From a bacterium (GTDB lineage: Bacteria > Bacteroidota > Bacteroidia > Bacteroidales > Muribaculaceae): a stretch of 5,133 nucleotides of DNA. The first letter of the stretch is position 1. Every line of letters begins with the position of its first letter. The translations under genes were made by a program, and so were the position numbers. The notes under the pieces were generated by a model. It did no database searches. It was not told the origin of the DNA and saw only the letters and a program-made list of their open reading frames with translations. Of this stretch, positions 1-5,133 are shown piece after piece. The stretch spans positions 1-5,133 of the forward strand of contig SFWW01000112.1 in NCBI GenBank assembly GCA_004559845.1, in the 5' to 3' direction.

Positions 1-64
1 TAGGGAACATAGCGGTTGGTTTTTTTTGCACTATAAAGTTACTAAAAATTCCGCTATTTCCCTA
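1..64. repeat. 64-bp inverted repeat (hairpin) at left edge
   Basis: Positions 1-7 and 9-15 pair with 51-57 and 58-64, giving a 14-bp stem with a single bulged C at 8 and a 35-nt AT-rich loop. It starts at the first base of the window, so it may extend further left. No run of T follows either arm closely, so it is not a typical intrinsic terminator. It could be a small palindromic repeat, an end of a mobile element, or a structured transcript end of a gene to the left. The pairing is seen directly; the role is unknown. Confidence 0.6.
31..43 (+). repeat. Direct repeat copy 1 (CTATAAAGTTACT)
   Basis: This 13-mer lies in the loop of the left-edge hairpin. It recurs at 144-156 as CTATAAACTTACT, with 12 of 13 bases identical. 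The heptamer CCGCTAT also occurs at both 51-57 and 141-147, and as its complement at 9-15. The repetition suggests a shared protein-binding site or related element ends, but AT-rich sequence raises the chance of coincidence. Confidence 0.35.
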
Positions 65-113
65 ATTTTCAATTAATTATATTTCATCGAACTCACGTTA
101 TTTAAATTTAGCA

Positions 114-140
114 CGAAGCAGGTTCTTAATTACTGCCTCG
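114..140. repeat. Small hairpin upstream of the 109-codon gene
   Basis: CGAAGCAG (114-121) pairs with CTGCCTCG (133-140) at seven of eight positions, around an 11-nt AT-rich loop. It ends just before the second CTATAAA repeat and 24 bases before the ATG at 164, so it would lie in the leader of that gene. The function is unknown. Confidence 0.35.
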
Positions 141-143
141 CCG

Positions 144-156
144 CTATAAACTTACT
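144..156 (+). repeat. Direct repeat copy 2 (CTATAAACTTACT)
   Basis: This is the partner of the 13-mer at 31-43, differing at one base. It lies 8 bases before the ATG of the small gene, so it would fall in the leader or translation-initiation region if that gene is expressed. Confidence 0.35.
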
Positions 157-163
157 GACATGT

Positions 164-493
164 ATGTATCAAGTAGAATTTCTTAATCGCACCGCACATT
201 CTGATGACAATGCAATATTTGACGAAGTTCTTGCAAAATTTAGTATAAGACGAACTATTGCATTTTTTCGAATGATGGATATTTTATCTGGTGAATATGG
301 AATAAATATATATAAACTTGATGAAATGTGTAAAAGAATAGTTCCTTCTATTCAAGATATACTTCAATTAAAAAGATTAGCAGAAATAATGGCTATCGAA
401 ATTAATAACCGTGATTGGAAAGTTAAAGATGAAAATAAACATATTTATCTGAATGAACTTAAACAAATAGAGAAGTTATATACTAATAACTAA
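164..493 (+). CDS. Hypothetical protein, 109 aa, AT-rich
   Basis: I do not recognise this protein. The 109 residues are soluble-looking and rich in predicted helix, with no signal peptide, membrane segment or cysteine cluster. One Cys sits at about residue 56, and the C-terminal half (about 85-109) is highly charged with many Lys, Asn and Glu. ATG at 164 is the only ATG that opens this frame. The frame is also open without an ATG back to 77, so a 5'-truncated longer gene is possible. No Shine-Dalgarno sequence is seen, which is normal for Bacteroidota. The base composition is much more AT-rich than the genes to the right, which suggests acquired or accessory DNA. It converges with the DUF1016 scar. 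A real gene is likely but not certain. Confidence 0.5.
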   Translation: MYQVEFLNRTAHSDDNAIFDEVLAKFSIRRTIAFFRMMDILSGEYGINIYKLDEMCKRIVPSIQDILQLKRLAEIMAIEINNRDWKVKDENKHIYLNELKQIEKLYTNN

Positions 494-502
494 TATTATT
501 TA

Positions 503-517
503 ATCACAGAATGTGAT
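503..517. terminator. Short hairpin between convergent genes
   Basis: ATCACA (503-508) and TGTGAT (512-517) are perfect reverse complements around a GAA loop, 10 bases after the stop of the 109-codon gene. The sequence after it is AT-rich but has no immediate T-run, so it is only a weak candidate for an end-of-transcript structure. Confidence 0.25.
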
Positions 518-545
518 AATTGTCGAATTTTGAACTGATAAATTT

Positions 546-671
546 TTATTTTGTTGATTTTTTAATTTCCTCAGTTTCCAATTCTTGCAACTTGTTCTTC
601 GGAAGCAAATATTGATATTCGGCAACACCAATTGGTTTGTTTACATCTTGCAGAGCCAATTCAACCTCCAT
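546..671 (-). pseudogene. C-terminal remnant of a DUF1016 (YhcG-type) nuclease-family protein
   Basis: The last 41 codons of this reading frame contain ALQDVNKPIGVAEYQ, followed by a Leu/Pro/Lys/Glu-rich tail. This matches from memory the conserved end of DUF1016/YhcG proteins (typically AL-R-D-x-NKPIG-V-x-EYQ), which carry a PDDEXK-type nuclease domain. The full family members are several hundred residues long, so the N-terminal region and nearly all of the nuclease domain are absent. Homology starts at about 668 and the GGGAC palindrome lies directly beyond it at 676-695. In the raw sequence this segment is in frame with the shifted tail of porX, which gives an artificial fused ORF. DUF1016 genes often sit near restriction-modification or other accessory loci. 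No function is expected from this piece. Confidence 0.75.
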
Positions 672-675
672 ATGA

Positions 676-695
676 ACAGAGGGACAGTCCCCTGT
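676..695. repeat. GGGAC-A-GTCCC palindrome (REP-like element)
   Basis: ACAG-A-GGGAC pairs with GTCCC-CTGT, giving a nine-pair stem with one bulged A (680) and a central A (686). A run of A follows on the + strand (697-704). It sits exactly where the DUF1016 homology begins, so it probably marks the breakpoint. Short GC-rich palindromes of this style are typical of dispersed intergenic repeats, some mobilised by REP-associated IS200-like transposases. That class assignment is inference, because only one copy is in the window. Confidence 0.45.
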
Positions 696-716
696 CAAAA
701 AAAATGGTGGTTTTTT

Positions 717-770
717 GGGGGGAATGGGCGGGGGCTGAGTTATTTTTTTGGGGTGAGGGTAATGAGGGGG
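717..770 (+). other. G-run cluster with quadruplex potential
   Basis: Six G-runs of 3 to 6 bases occur on the + strand at 717-722, 726-728, 730-734, 750-753, 757-759 and 766-770. Most loops are short; the exception is 15 bases between 734 and 750. The right half lies inside the original porX C-terminal codons and the left half lies beyond its stop. A long T-run (743-749) adds to the low complexity. The stretch could fold as a quadruplex or cause polymerase slippage and assembly error. Confidence 0.35.
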
Positions 771-2192
771 ACGAGCATTTCTTCCATGGAGATGCCGCCG
801 TGCTGGAAGGTGTCGTTGTAGTATTGCACGTAGTGGTTGTAGTTGTTGGGGTAGGCGAAGGTAGCTCAGGTTTTTCCCCACCTTGTATCGCAGATTGGTG
901 TTGGTGTTTTTGTCGCCAATCACCTTGATGGCATTGTCCACTCGGGTGGTGCCATGGTCGGTGGTGAGCACAATTTTCCAGCCCTGCTCGGCTATGCGCT
1001 TGAAGATTTCCAGCACGTAACTATTTTTAAACCAGGTGACGGTAAGCGAGCGATATGCCTCATCGGTGTAGGCGAGTTCGCGAATCATTTTGCTTTCGGT
1101 ACGCGCGTGTGATAGGATGTCCACAAAGTTGAACACAATCACATTGAGGTCGAAATTTTTCAGTTGTGCAAAATGTTGCACCAATCGTTCGCCTGCCGCC
1201 GAGTCGTTGAGTTTATTGTAGGAGAATTTGCACTTGCGGCGATAGCGGTCGAGAATGGTTTGAATGAGCGGTGCCTCGTTGAGGTTTTTGCCCTCGTCTT
1301 CATCCTCGTCAACCCACAATTCGGGGAACATGCGCTCAATGTCGATAGGCATCAATCCCGAAAAAATGGCATTGCGCGCATATTGCGTGGCTGTTGGGAG
1401 AATGGTGGTATAGAGTTCCTCCTTTTCCACGTTGAAATATTCGTTGAGGAGTGGGCTGATGGTTTTCCACTGGTCGAGTCGGAAATTATCAATCACGATA
1501 AAGCACACCTTCTCACCTCGGTCGATAAATGGGAAGATTTGCGTTTTAAATATTTCATTACTCATCAGCGGGTGTTCGCCCCCGGTGACCCACGTTTCGT
1601 AGTTGCGTTTCACCATTTTGGCGAATGCATTGTTCGCCTCTTGCTTTTGCATTTTCAGCATTTCGCCCATGCCGGTGTCGGTGTTAGAGAGGGTGAGTTC
1701 CCATCGCACCAGAGTTTGGTAGAGTTCATACCAATCGTTGATGTTGCTTGCCATGGCAATTTGATTGCTGATTCGTGCAAATTCTTGCCGATAATCGTCG
1801 GTGGCTTTTTGTGCCACCAGCGCCTCGCTGTGCAAATTCTTTTTGATAGAAAGCAAAATTTGCATTGGGTTGACCGGTTTAATCAAATAGTCGGCAATTT
1901 CGCTACCGATGGCTTGATTCATGATATTTTCCTCCTCGCTTTTGGTAATCATAATCACCGGCACATTAGGCTGGCGGATTTTGATTTCGCGCAGTGCTTC
2001 CAGCCCGCTGATGCCCGGCATATTTTCGTCGAGAATAATGAGGCTGAAAGGTTGCTGTGAGAGGGCATCGATGGCGTCGCGTCCATTCGTTACGGTGGTC
2101 ACTTCGTAGCCCTTATTGTTGAGAAAAAGGATATGCGGCTTGAGGAGGTCGATTTCATCGTCAGCCCAAAGAATATGTTGCCGAGTGGTCAT
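740..2192 (-). pseudogene. porX-like response regulator with PglZ domain, C-terminus broken by deletion and frameshift
   Basis: From ATG at 2192 the protein has a receiver domain at about 1-120 (acidic D11/D12, phospho-acceptor D55 in LILDENMPG context, T83, K105). A helical linker follows at about 120-225, then a PglZ/alkaline-phosphatase-fold domain with probable metal-site residues D235 (VIDNFR), D358 and H362 (VDILSHAR) and D412-H413 (TTDHG). The match to PorX runs to GKNLSY (residue 444, about 861). The reading frame then turns into Pro/Arg/His-rich junk. Shifting by one base restores the true PorX ending, FAYPNNYNHYV through TFQHGGISMEEM to TPKK and a stop at 740-742. About 30-35 codons are missing at the join compared with the usual length of roughly 515-520. 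The QHGG histidine, a likely metal ligand, is lost from the frame, which stays open to 546. The start at 2276 adds 28 non-homologous residues and is rejected. The sirtuin gene ends 93 bases upstream. Confidence 0.85.
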
Positions 2193-2285
2193 AAGCGGGA
2201 TTAAAAAAAAATGGATACTAAAGTGTGAAAAATAAGCAAATGTCTGAACTCCTGAAAAAATATTTCTTTTGCTCAAGAGCGAGAG

Positions 2286-2984
2286 TCACTTGGTGAGCAT
2301 TTGAATCAGTTCCTTCACTCCTTCGGTGGCTTTTTTGGCAATCACGTGCACGTGAGAGGGAACAGACGCCGGATTCGGGTCGATGTAATACACTTGTGCG
2401 CTTGCCGGTGCATAGCGTAGCAGCGCGGCAGCCGGATACACCGACAGAGTGGTGCCAATCACCACAAACACGTGGGCTTGGGCAGCCAATCGGCATGCCG
2501 GTTCAAAATTGGGCACATCTTCGCCGAAAAACACGATGTGGGGCCTCACGCCATCGCCGTAGGCATCCACGGTGTGGGTTGAGGTTTCGAGTCCCTTGTC
2601 GGAAAGCAGGTTGCAGGGCAGCTCATACACGCGCTCCTCGTGGCGCAAAGAGCGCACCTTCATCAGTTCGCCATGCAAGTGCAGCACATTGGAGGAGCCT
2701 GCGCGCTCGTGCAGATTGTCCACATTTTGTGTGATGACATTCACATTGAAATATTTTTCCAGCTCCACCAGCCCCAAATGCGCGGCATTAGGCTTCGCTT
2801 TGGTGAGCTCGATACGTCGCTGATTATAGAAGCGGTGAATTAAATCAGGATTGCGTAAAAAACCCTCATGGCTCGCTACTTCCATCACATCGTAGTTTTC
2901 CCAAAGCCCTCCGGCATCACGAAAAGTGGAGATGCCACTTTCGGCGCTGATGCCGGCACCGGTAGAAATCACTAAATTTTTCAT
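2286..2984 (-). CDS. NAD-dependent protein deacylase, class III-like sirtuin (CobB/SIRT5 type)
   Basis: This cytoplasmic enzyme removes acyl groups from lysines, using NAD+ and releasing nicotinamide and O-acyl-ADP-ribose. Its 232 residues carry the sirtuin motifs in order: GAGISAESGI with TFR (9-22), TQNVDNLH (85-92), catalytic H104 in HLHGE, RPHIVFFGE (147-155) and GTTLSVYPA (177-185). FYNQRR contains Y53-x-x-R56, the pair that in E. coli CobB and SIRT5 binds the carboxylate of succinyl- or malonyl-lysine, so desuccinylase activity is plausible. The zinc-binding four-cysteine module of classical sirtuins is absent; the only cysteines are C124 and C164. The alternative start at 2987 is TTG, so ATG at 2984 is preferred. 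Two promoter-like boxes lie upstream. The gene ends 93 bases before porX on the same strand, so co-transcription is possible. Confidence 0.93.
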   Translation of the reverse strand: MKNLVISTGAGISAESGISTFRDAGGLWENYDVMEVASHEGFLRNPDLIHRFYNQRRIELTKAKPNAAHLGLVELEKYFNVNVITQNVDNLHERAGSSNVLHLHGELMKVRSLRHEERVYELPCNLLSDKGLETSTHTVDAYGDGVRPHIVFFGEDVPNFEPACRLAAQAHVFVVIGTTLSVYPAAALLRYAPASAQVYYIDPNPASVPSHVHVIAKKATEGVKELIQMLTK

Positions 2985-3016
2985 CAATATTATGCCTATA
3001 AATTCATTTATCTATG

Positions 3017-3024
3017 CAAATTTA
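3017..3024 (-). promoter_or_regulatory. Possible proximal -7 box for the sirtuin gene (TAAATTTG)
   Basis: TAAATTTG on the - strand matches the Bacteroidota -7 consensus TAnnTTTG exactly and would place a start site about 26 bases before the sirtuin ATG. The -33 region is only T-rich. The sequence is AT-rich, so a chance match is possible. Confidence 0.35.
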
Positions 3025-3051
3025 AACTTTTTTACTGAAAAATATAGCGCG

Positions 3052-3081
3052 CAAAACTATAAATAACTTTAACTTTGCAAA
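3052..3081 (-). promoter_or_regulatory. Sirtuin promoter: TTTG, 18-bp spacer, TAGTTTTG
   Basis: On the - strand TTTG (3081-3078) is followed after 18 bases by TAGTTTTG (3059-3052). Together they match both halves of the Bacteroidota housekeeping promoter (TTTG about 19 bases before TAnnTTTG). Transcription would begin near 3045, leaving a leader of about 60 bases before the sirtuin ATG. This is the best two-part match in the divergent region. Confidence 0.5.
3070..3077 (+). promoter_or_regulatory. -7 box for the FKBP operon (TAACTTTG)
   Basis: TAACTTTG matches TAnnTTTG exactly, 36 bases before the ATG at 3114, giving a predicted leader of about 30 bases. The usual -33 TTTG is not evident at the right distance. 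ACTTTG (3072-3077) is repeated inverted as CAAAGT (3092-3097). The box abuts the -33 element of the divergent sirtuin promoter, so the two may interfere or be co-regulated. Confidence 0.45.
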
Positions 3082-3113
3082 TATTTTGAAACAAAGTAAA
3101 TAAAAGATAAATC

Positions 3114-3701
3114 ATGATGGACAAACTAAGTTATGCATTAGGCCTGAGTATGGGTCAAAATTTTAAAGGATCGGGCGTAGACAAAATCAATGTAAGCGAT
3201 TTTGCTGCCGCTCTGCAAGCAGTGTATGCCGGCGAAAAGCCCGAAATGACCTACGATGAGGCTAAGCAAGTGGTGCAAGAATATTTCACCAATCTGCAAG
3301 CTCGCGCCGGAGAAGAGAATGCCAAAGCCGGACGCGATTTCCTTGCCAACAATGCCAAGCAAGAAGGCGTGGTGGTGACAGAGAGCGGCTTGCAATACCT
3401 TGTGGTGAAAGAAGGAAGCGGCAAAAAGCCGGGTCCAAACGATGTGGTGACCGTGCACTACACCGGTCGATTAATCGACGGCACCGTGTTCGACAGCTCG
3501 GTGGAGCGCGGCGAGCCGGCCACCTTTGCCGTGGGGCAAGTGATTGCCGGATGGGTGGAAGGATTGCAACTCATGAGCGAAGGGGCAGCCTATCGTTTGT
3601 TCATTCCCAGCGAATTGGCGTATGGCGAACATGGCACCGGTCCGATTCAACCCAATTCCGCCCTCATCTTTGATGTGCAACTCATTAAAGTGGGCAAATA
3701 A
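3114..3701 (+). CDS. FKBP-type peptidyl-prolyl isomerase, FklB/Mip-like, cytoplasmic
   Basis: This enzyme catalyses cis-trans isomerisation of X-Pro bonds and acts as a folding helper. The 195-residue protein has no signal peptide, so it is probably cytoplasmic. Residues about 3-90 form the helical FKBP_N (Mip-type) dimerisation region, opening with LSYALGLSMGQNF. Residues about 91-195 form the FKBP domain, with expected active-site positions Y116 (VHYTG), F126-D127 (VFDSS), V143-I144, W147 (IAGW), Y170 (AYG) and F186. The whole protein resembles E. coli FklB (about 206 residues), including TESGLQ and the near-identical LIDGTVFDSSV stretch. The start could be either of two adjacent ATGs (3114 or 3117). 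It is first in a run of three FKBP genes; the next starts 55 bases after its stop. Confidence 0.93.
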   Translation: MMDKLSYALGLSMGQNFKGSGVDKINVSDFAAALQAVYAGEKPEMTYDEAKQVVQEYFTNLQARAGEENAKAGRDFLANNAKQEGVVVTESGLQYLVVKEGSGKKPGPNDVVTVHYTGRLIDGTVFDSSVERGEPATFAVGQVIAGWVEGLQLMSEGAAYRLFIPSELAYGEHGTGPIQPNSALIFDVQLIKVGK

Positions 3702-3756
3702 TAAGTAGAACAATTTTTAATTCATCAATAAACAGATTTTTTTTTCGAATACAATT

Positions 3757-4644
3757 ATGAAAAAAGTGATTTTCATTTTGGCAGCTGTGGCGCTGATGGC
3801 AAGCTGCAACAAGAAAGGCGAAGGCTGCACTCCCATTGAAGATTCTTTGAGCAATGTGTATGGCACTTTGGCAGGATATGGCATCAAGCAACAAGTGACC
3901 AGCGAAATGCAAATGAACAACGAATCGGTCAACTTTGAAGAATTTTTGAAGGGCTTGGAAAAAGCAATCGCCACCGAAGCCGATACTTCGCTCAATGCCC
4001 GCAGCTTTGAAATGGGTGAGCAAATCGGTAAGCAAATCAGTAATGGGTTTGCTGCCATGAAGGAACAAGGTGTGAACATCAACAAAGACGTTTTCATTGC
4101 CGAACTCAAAAAGGCTTTCTCCGAAAAGAAGGCTGTAGACCAAAATAAGATGATGAATTTGCAAATGAGCCTTCAAGCACTGATGGGCAAGGTGCAAGCA
4201 CAAGCCGCCAAACAGAAAGCTAAAGAAGGTGAAAAATATTACCAAGAAGCTGAAAAAAGCGGTAAGTACAAAAAAACCGCTATGGGCGTGCTCTACAAGG
4301 TGGAGAAGCAAGGCAAGGGCGCTAAATTCAAAAAAGGCGACAATGTGATGCTCAAATACAAGGGTATGCACGTGGATGGTAAGGTGTTCGACCACGCGCA
4401 GCAAGCTGTGCCGTTCCCCGTGGATGAAACCCAAATCATCAAAGGCTTTGTGGATATGCTCGTGAACATGAACCCGGGTATGAAGGTGACTTGCATCATT
4501 CCTGCTAAGGTGGCTTACGGCGATGCCGGCAGCCAAAACATTATGCCGGGCGAAACCCTCGTGTTTGAAATCGAAACCGTGGGTATGGCTCCCGCTGAAA
4601 AGGCAGCACCGGCTCCCGCACCGGCTCCTGCAGCACAAAAGTAA
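3757..4644 (+). CDS. FKBP-type peptidyl-prolyl isomerase lipoprotein
   Basis: The 295-residue protein begins with a lipoprotein signal (MKK, hydrophobic core, lipobox LMASC) that puts the lipidated cysteine at C17. It should therefore be anchored in a membrane facing the periplasm or cell surface; no clear surface-export signal follows the cysteine. Residues about 27-175 are a helical Mip/FKBP_N-like region with Lys/Gln/Glu-rich, coiled-coil-like stretches at about 115-170. Residues about 175-277 are the FKBP domain: Y201, F211-D212 (VFDHA), I227-I228, Y254 (AYG) and F270. The active-site Trp is replaced by Phe (F231, IKGF), and VHYTG has become LKYKG, so activity on proline may be altered. 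The tail (278-293) is an Ala-Pro repeat, possibly a flexible linker. It likely folds exported proteins. Confidence 0.9.
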   Translation: MKKVIFILAAVALMASCNKKGEGCTPIEDSLSNVYGTLAGYGIKQQVTSEMQMNNESVNFEEFLKGLEKAIATEADTSLNARSFEMGEQIGKQISNGFAAMKEQGVNINKDVFIAELKKAFSEKKAVDQNKMMNLQMSLQALMGKVQAQAAKQKAKEGEKYYQEAEKSGKYKKTAMGVLYKVEKQGKGAKFKKGDNVMLKYKGMHVDGKVFDHAQQAVPFPVDETQIIKGFVDMLVNMNPGMKVTCIIPAKVAYGDAGSQNIMPGETLVFEIETVGMAPAEKAAPAPAPAPAAQK

Positions 4645-4675
4645 AGATTATTAATTTATGATTTAAATTTTCCAC

Positions 4676-4714
4676 CGGCACTTTCTTTTGGCTGTCGCCT
4701 ATAAGGAGGTGCCG
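4676..4714 (+). promoter_or_regulatory. Hairpin sequestering a perfect Shine-Dalgarno sequence
   Basis: Positions 4676-4687 pair with 4703-4714, giving 12 continuous pairs, ten Watson-Crick and two U-G; 4689-4691 and 4699-4701 can add three more. The 3' arm contains AAGGAGGTG (4703-4711), a full match to the 16S anti-Shine-Dalgarno tail, and an ATG follows the stem directly at 4715. Such a strong site is unusual in Bacteroidota, where genes seldom use Shine-Dalgarno pairing. No T-run follows, so it is not an intrinsic terminator. It may regulate the third FKBP gene, for example as a thermometer-like or leader-peptide element. The structure is seen; the role is inferred. Confidence 0.45.
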
Positions 4715-4726
4715 ATGCGAAAATAA
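4715..4726 (+). CDS. Putative three-codon leader ORF (Met-Arg-Lys-stop)
   Basis: ATG CGA AAA TAA begins four bases after the Shine-Dalgarno match and directly follows the hairpin. It ends 12 bases before the first ATG of the third FKBP gene. Minimal start-stop ORFs can tune translation or ribosome occupancy of the gene that follows, but a chance ATG is an equally simple explanation. Confidence 0.2.
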   Translation: MRK

Positions 4727-4738
4727 TATTAATGCGCT

Positions 4739-5133
4739 ATGATGATGAAAAATTTGGCGTTATGGCTTTGCGTAGCGGCTCTAAGTGTGAGCTTCGCAAG
4801 CTGTGAAAAGAAATCTTCCGAAACCAAACTCGACCCACAGCTCGAAAAACAGCTCTCTTCGCTGAAAACGACTGAACAAGAGGGCGCTGAGTTTGTGGCT
4901 GCCCAAATGAAAGCCGACCCGGCACTGAAGAAAACCAAGTCGGGGCTGGTTTACAAAATTGAAAACCCCGGTGAGGGCAATCTCTTTAAGGCGTCGGATG
5001 TGGTGAAGGTGGTGTACACCGGTAAGCACATCAGTGGCGAGGTGTTTGATTCCAGCAATGGCAATGCCGTGGATTTCCCGTTGCAAGGTGTGGTGCCCGG
5101 ATTTCGGGAAATGATTACAATGATGCGCCCCGG
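4739..5133 (+). CDS. FKBP-type peptidyl-prolyl isomerase lipoprotein (partial, runs off right edge)
   Basis: The frame is open from three consecutive ATGs (4739, 4742, 4745) to the end of the window with no stop. Counting from 4745, the product has a lipoprotein signal (MKNLALWLCVAAL, lipobox FASC, lipidated C20), a charged linker at about 21-65 and the first half of an FKBP domain from about 66. That half includes SGLVYKI, Y91 (VVYTG), F101-D102 (VFDSS) and VVPGF, where Phe (F120) replaces the usual active-site Trp. It lacks the long Mip-type helical region of the preceding lipoprotein, so it is a shorter type. It is the third FKBP gene in a row on this strand, 94 bases after the previous stop, with the hairpin and Shine-Dalgarno site in the gap. 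Confidence 0.88.
   Translation, partial: MMMKNLALWLCVAALSVSFASCEKKSSETKLDPQLEKQLSSLKTTEQEGAEFVAAQMKADPALKKTKSGLVYKIENPGEGNLFKASDVVKVVYTGKHISGEVFDSSNGNAVDFPLQGVVPGFREMITMMRP

Noticed and set aside
676..704. Intrinsic terminator for porX or the DUF1016 remnant
   Set aside because: The stem is good but no T-run follows it in the - direction, and A rather than T follows in the + direction.
1164..2060. 298-codon + strand ORF
   Set aside because: It lies entirely antisense to the conserved porX coding sequence and resembles no family. It is a shadow frame.
546..2192. An active defence system or type IX secretion locus
   Set aside because: The nuclease-family gene is only a 41-codon scar. PorX is the sole type IX-linked gene here, appears broken, and also occurs in species without that system.
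2227..2260. Separate porX promoter (TATTTTTC with upstream T-rich box)
   Set aside because: The -7 match is imperfect and the -33 match is only a T-run in AT-rich DNA, so it cannot be told from background.
546..2276. A single 576-residue PorX protein with a novel C-terminal extension
   Set aside because: The extension is out-of-frame PorX sequence, then intergenic DNA, then a DUF1016 ending. The true PorX C-terminus is visible one base away, so the fusion is an artefact of the frameshift. The first 28 residues (2276-2193) also have no homology; the receiver domain begins at the ATG at 2192.
2396..2734. 112-codon + strand Arg/Ala-rich ORF
   Set aside because: It is antisense to the sirtuin and has no domain or start signal of its own.
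2985..2987. Sirtuin start one codon earlier, at 2987
   Set aside because: That codon is TTG. The ATG at 2984 follows at once and gives the normal sirtuin N-terminus.
3685..4638. 317-codon - strand ORF rich in His, Phe and Leu
   Set aside because: It mirrors the second FKBP gene. Its composition is that of an antisense shadow of Lys/Glu/Gln-rich codons.
4676..4730. Intrinsic terminator after the second FKBP gene
   Set aside because: The hairpin is followed by ATGCGAAAATAAT, with no T-run. The buried Shine-Dalgarno fits a translational element better.
4732..4806. 24-codon ORF from ATG at 4732
   Set aside because: It overlaps the third FKBP lipoprotein gene in another frame and shows no recognisable features.

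Overview
The window looks like a piece of a Bacteroidota chromosome, most likely order Bacteroidales. Four things point there: a PorX-type response regulator with a PglZ domain; several FKBP isomerases in a row, two of them lipoproteins; genes that mostly lack Shine-Dalgarno sequences; and Bacteroidota-type promoter boxes (TAnnTTTG) in the one divergent intergenic region. A family-level placement (for example Muribaculaceae) would be a guess.

Layout. Positions 1-545 are clearly AT-rich. They hold a 64-bp hairpin, a second small hairpin and one unrecognised 109-codon gene on the + strand. Positions 546-740 look like a scar: the last 41 codons of a DUF1016 (YhcG-type, PDDEXK nuclease family) protein on the - strand, a GGGAC/GTCCC palindrome exactly where that homology stops, and a G-run-rich stretch. 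Next on the - strand is porX (740-2192), whose 3' part carries an internal deletion plus frameshift. Upstream of porX on the same strand is a class III-like sirtuin (2286-2984). A divergent promoter region (2985-3113) then leads into three FKBP-type prolyl isomerases on the + strand: a cytoplasmic FklB/Mip-like enzyme (3114-3701), a full-length lipoprotein FKBP (3757-4644), and a third lipoprotein FKBP that runs off the right edge (4739-5133).

How the genes fit together. The three FKBPs are probably co-transcribed and would supply prolyl isomerase and chaperone activity in the cytoplasm and at the cell envelope. Sirtuin and porX may share a transcript. PorX proteins in this phylum couple a receiver domain to an alkaline-phosphatase-fold PglZ domain; they are best known from control of the type IX secretion system but also occur in species without it. 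Here the coding frame for the C-terminal metal-site histidine is lost, so the protein is probably inactive, or the assembly is wrong at that point.

Most worth a second look: (1) the broken porX and the DUF1016 scar beside it; (2) a hairpin at 4676-4714 that buries a perfect Shine-Dalgarno sequence just before a three-codon ORF, upstream of the third FKBP gene, which is unusual for this phylum; (3) the terminal hairpin and related direct repeats at the left end. No complete previously undescribed system is visible.
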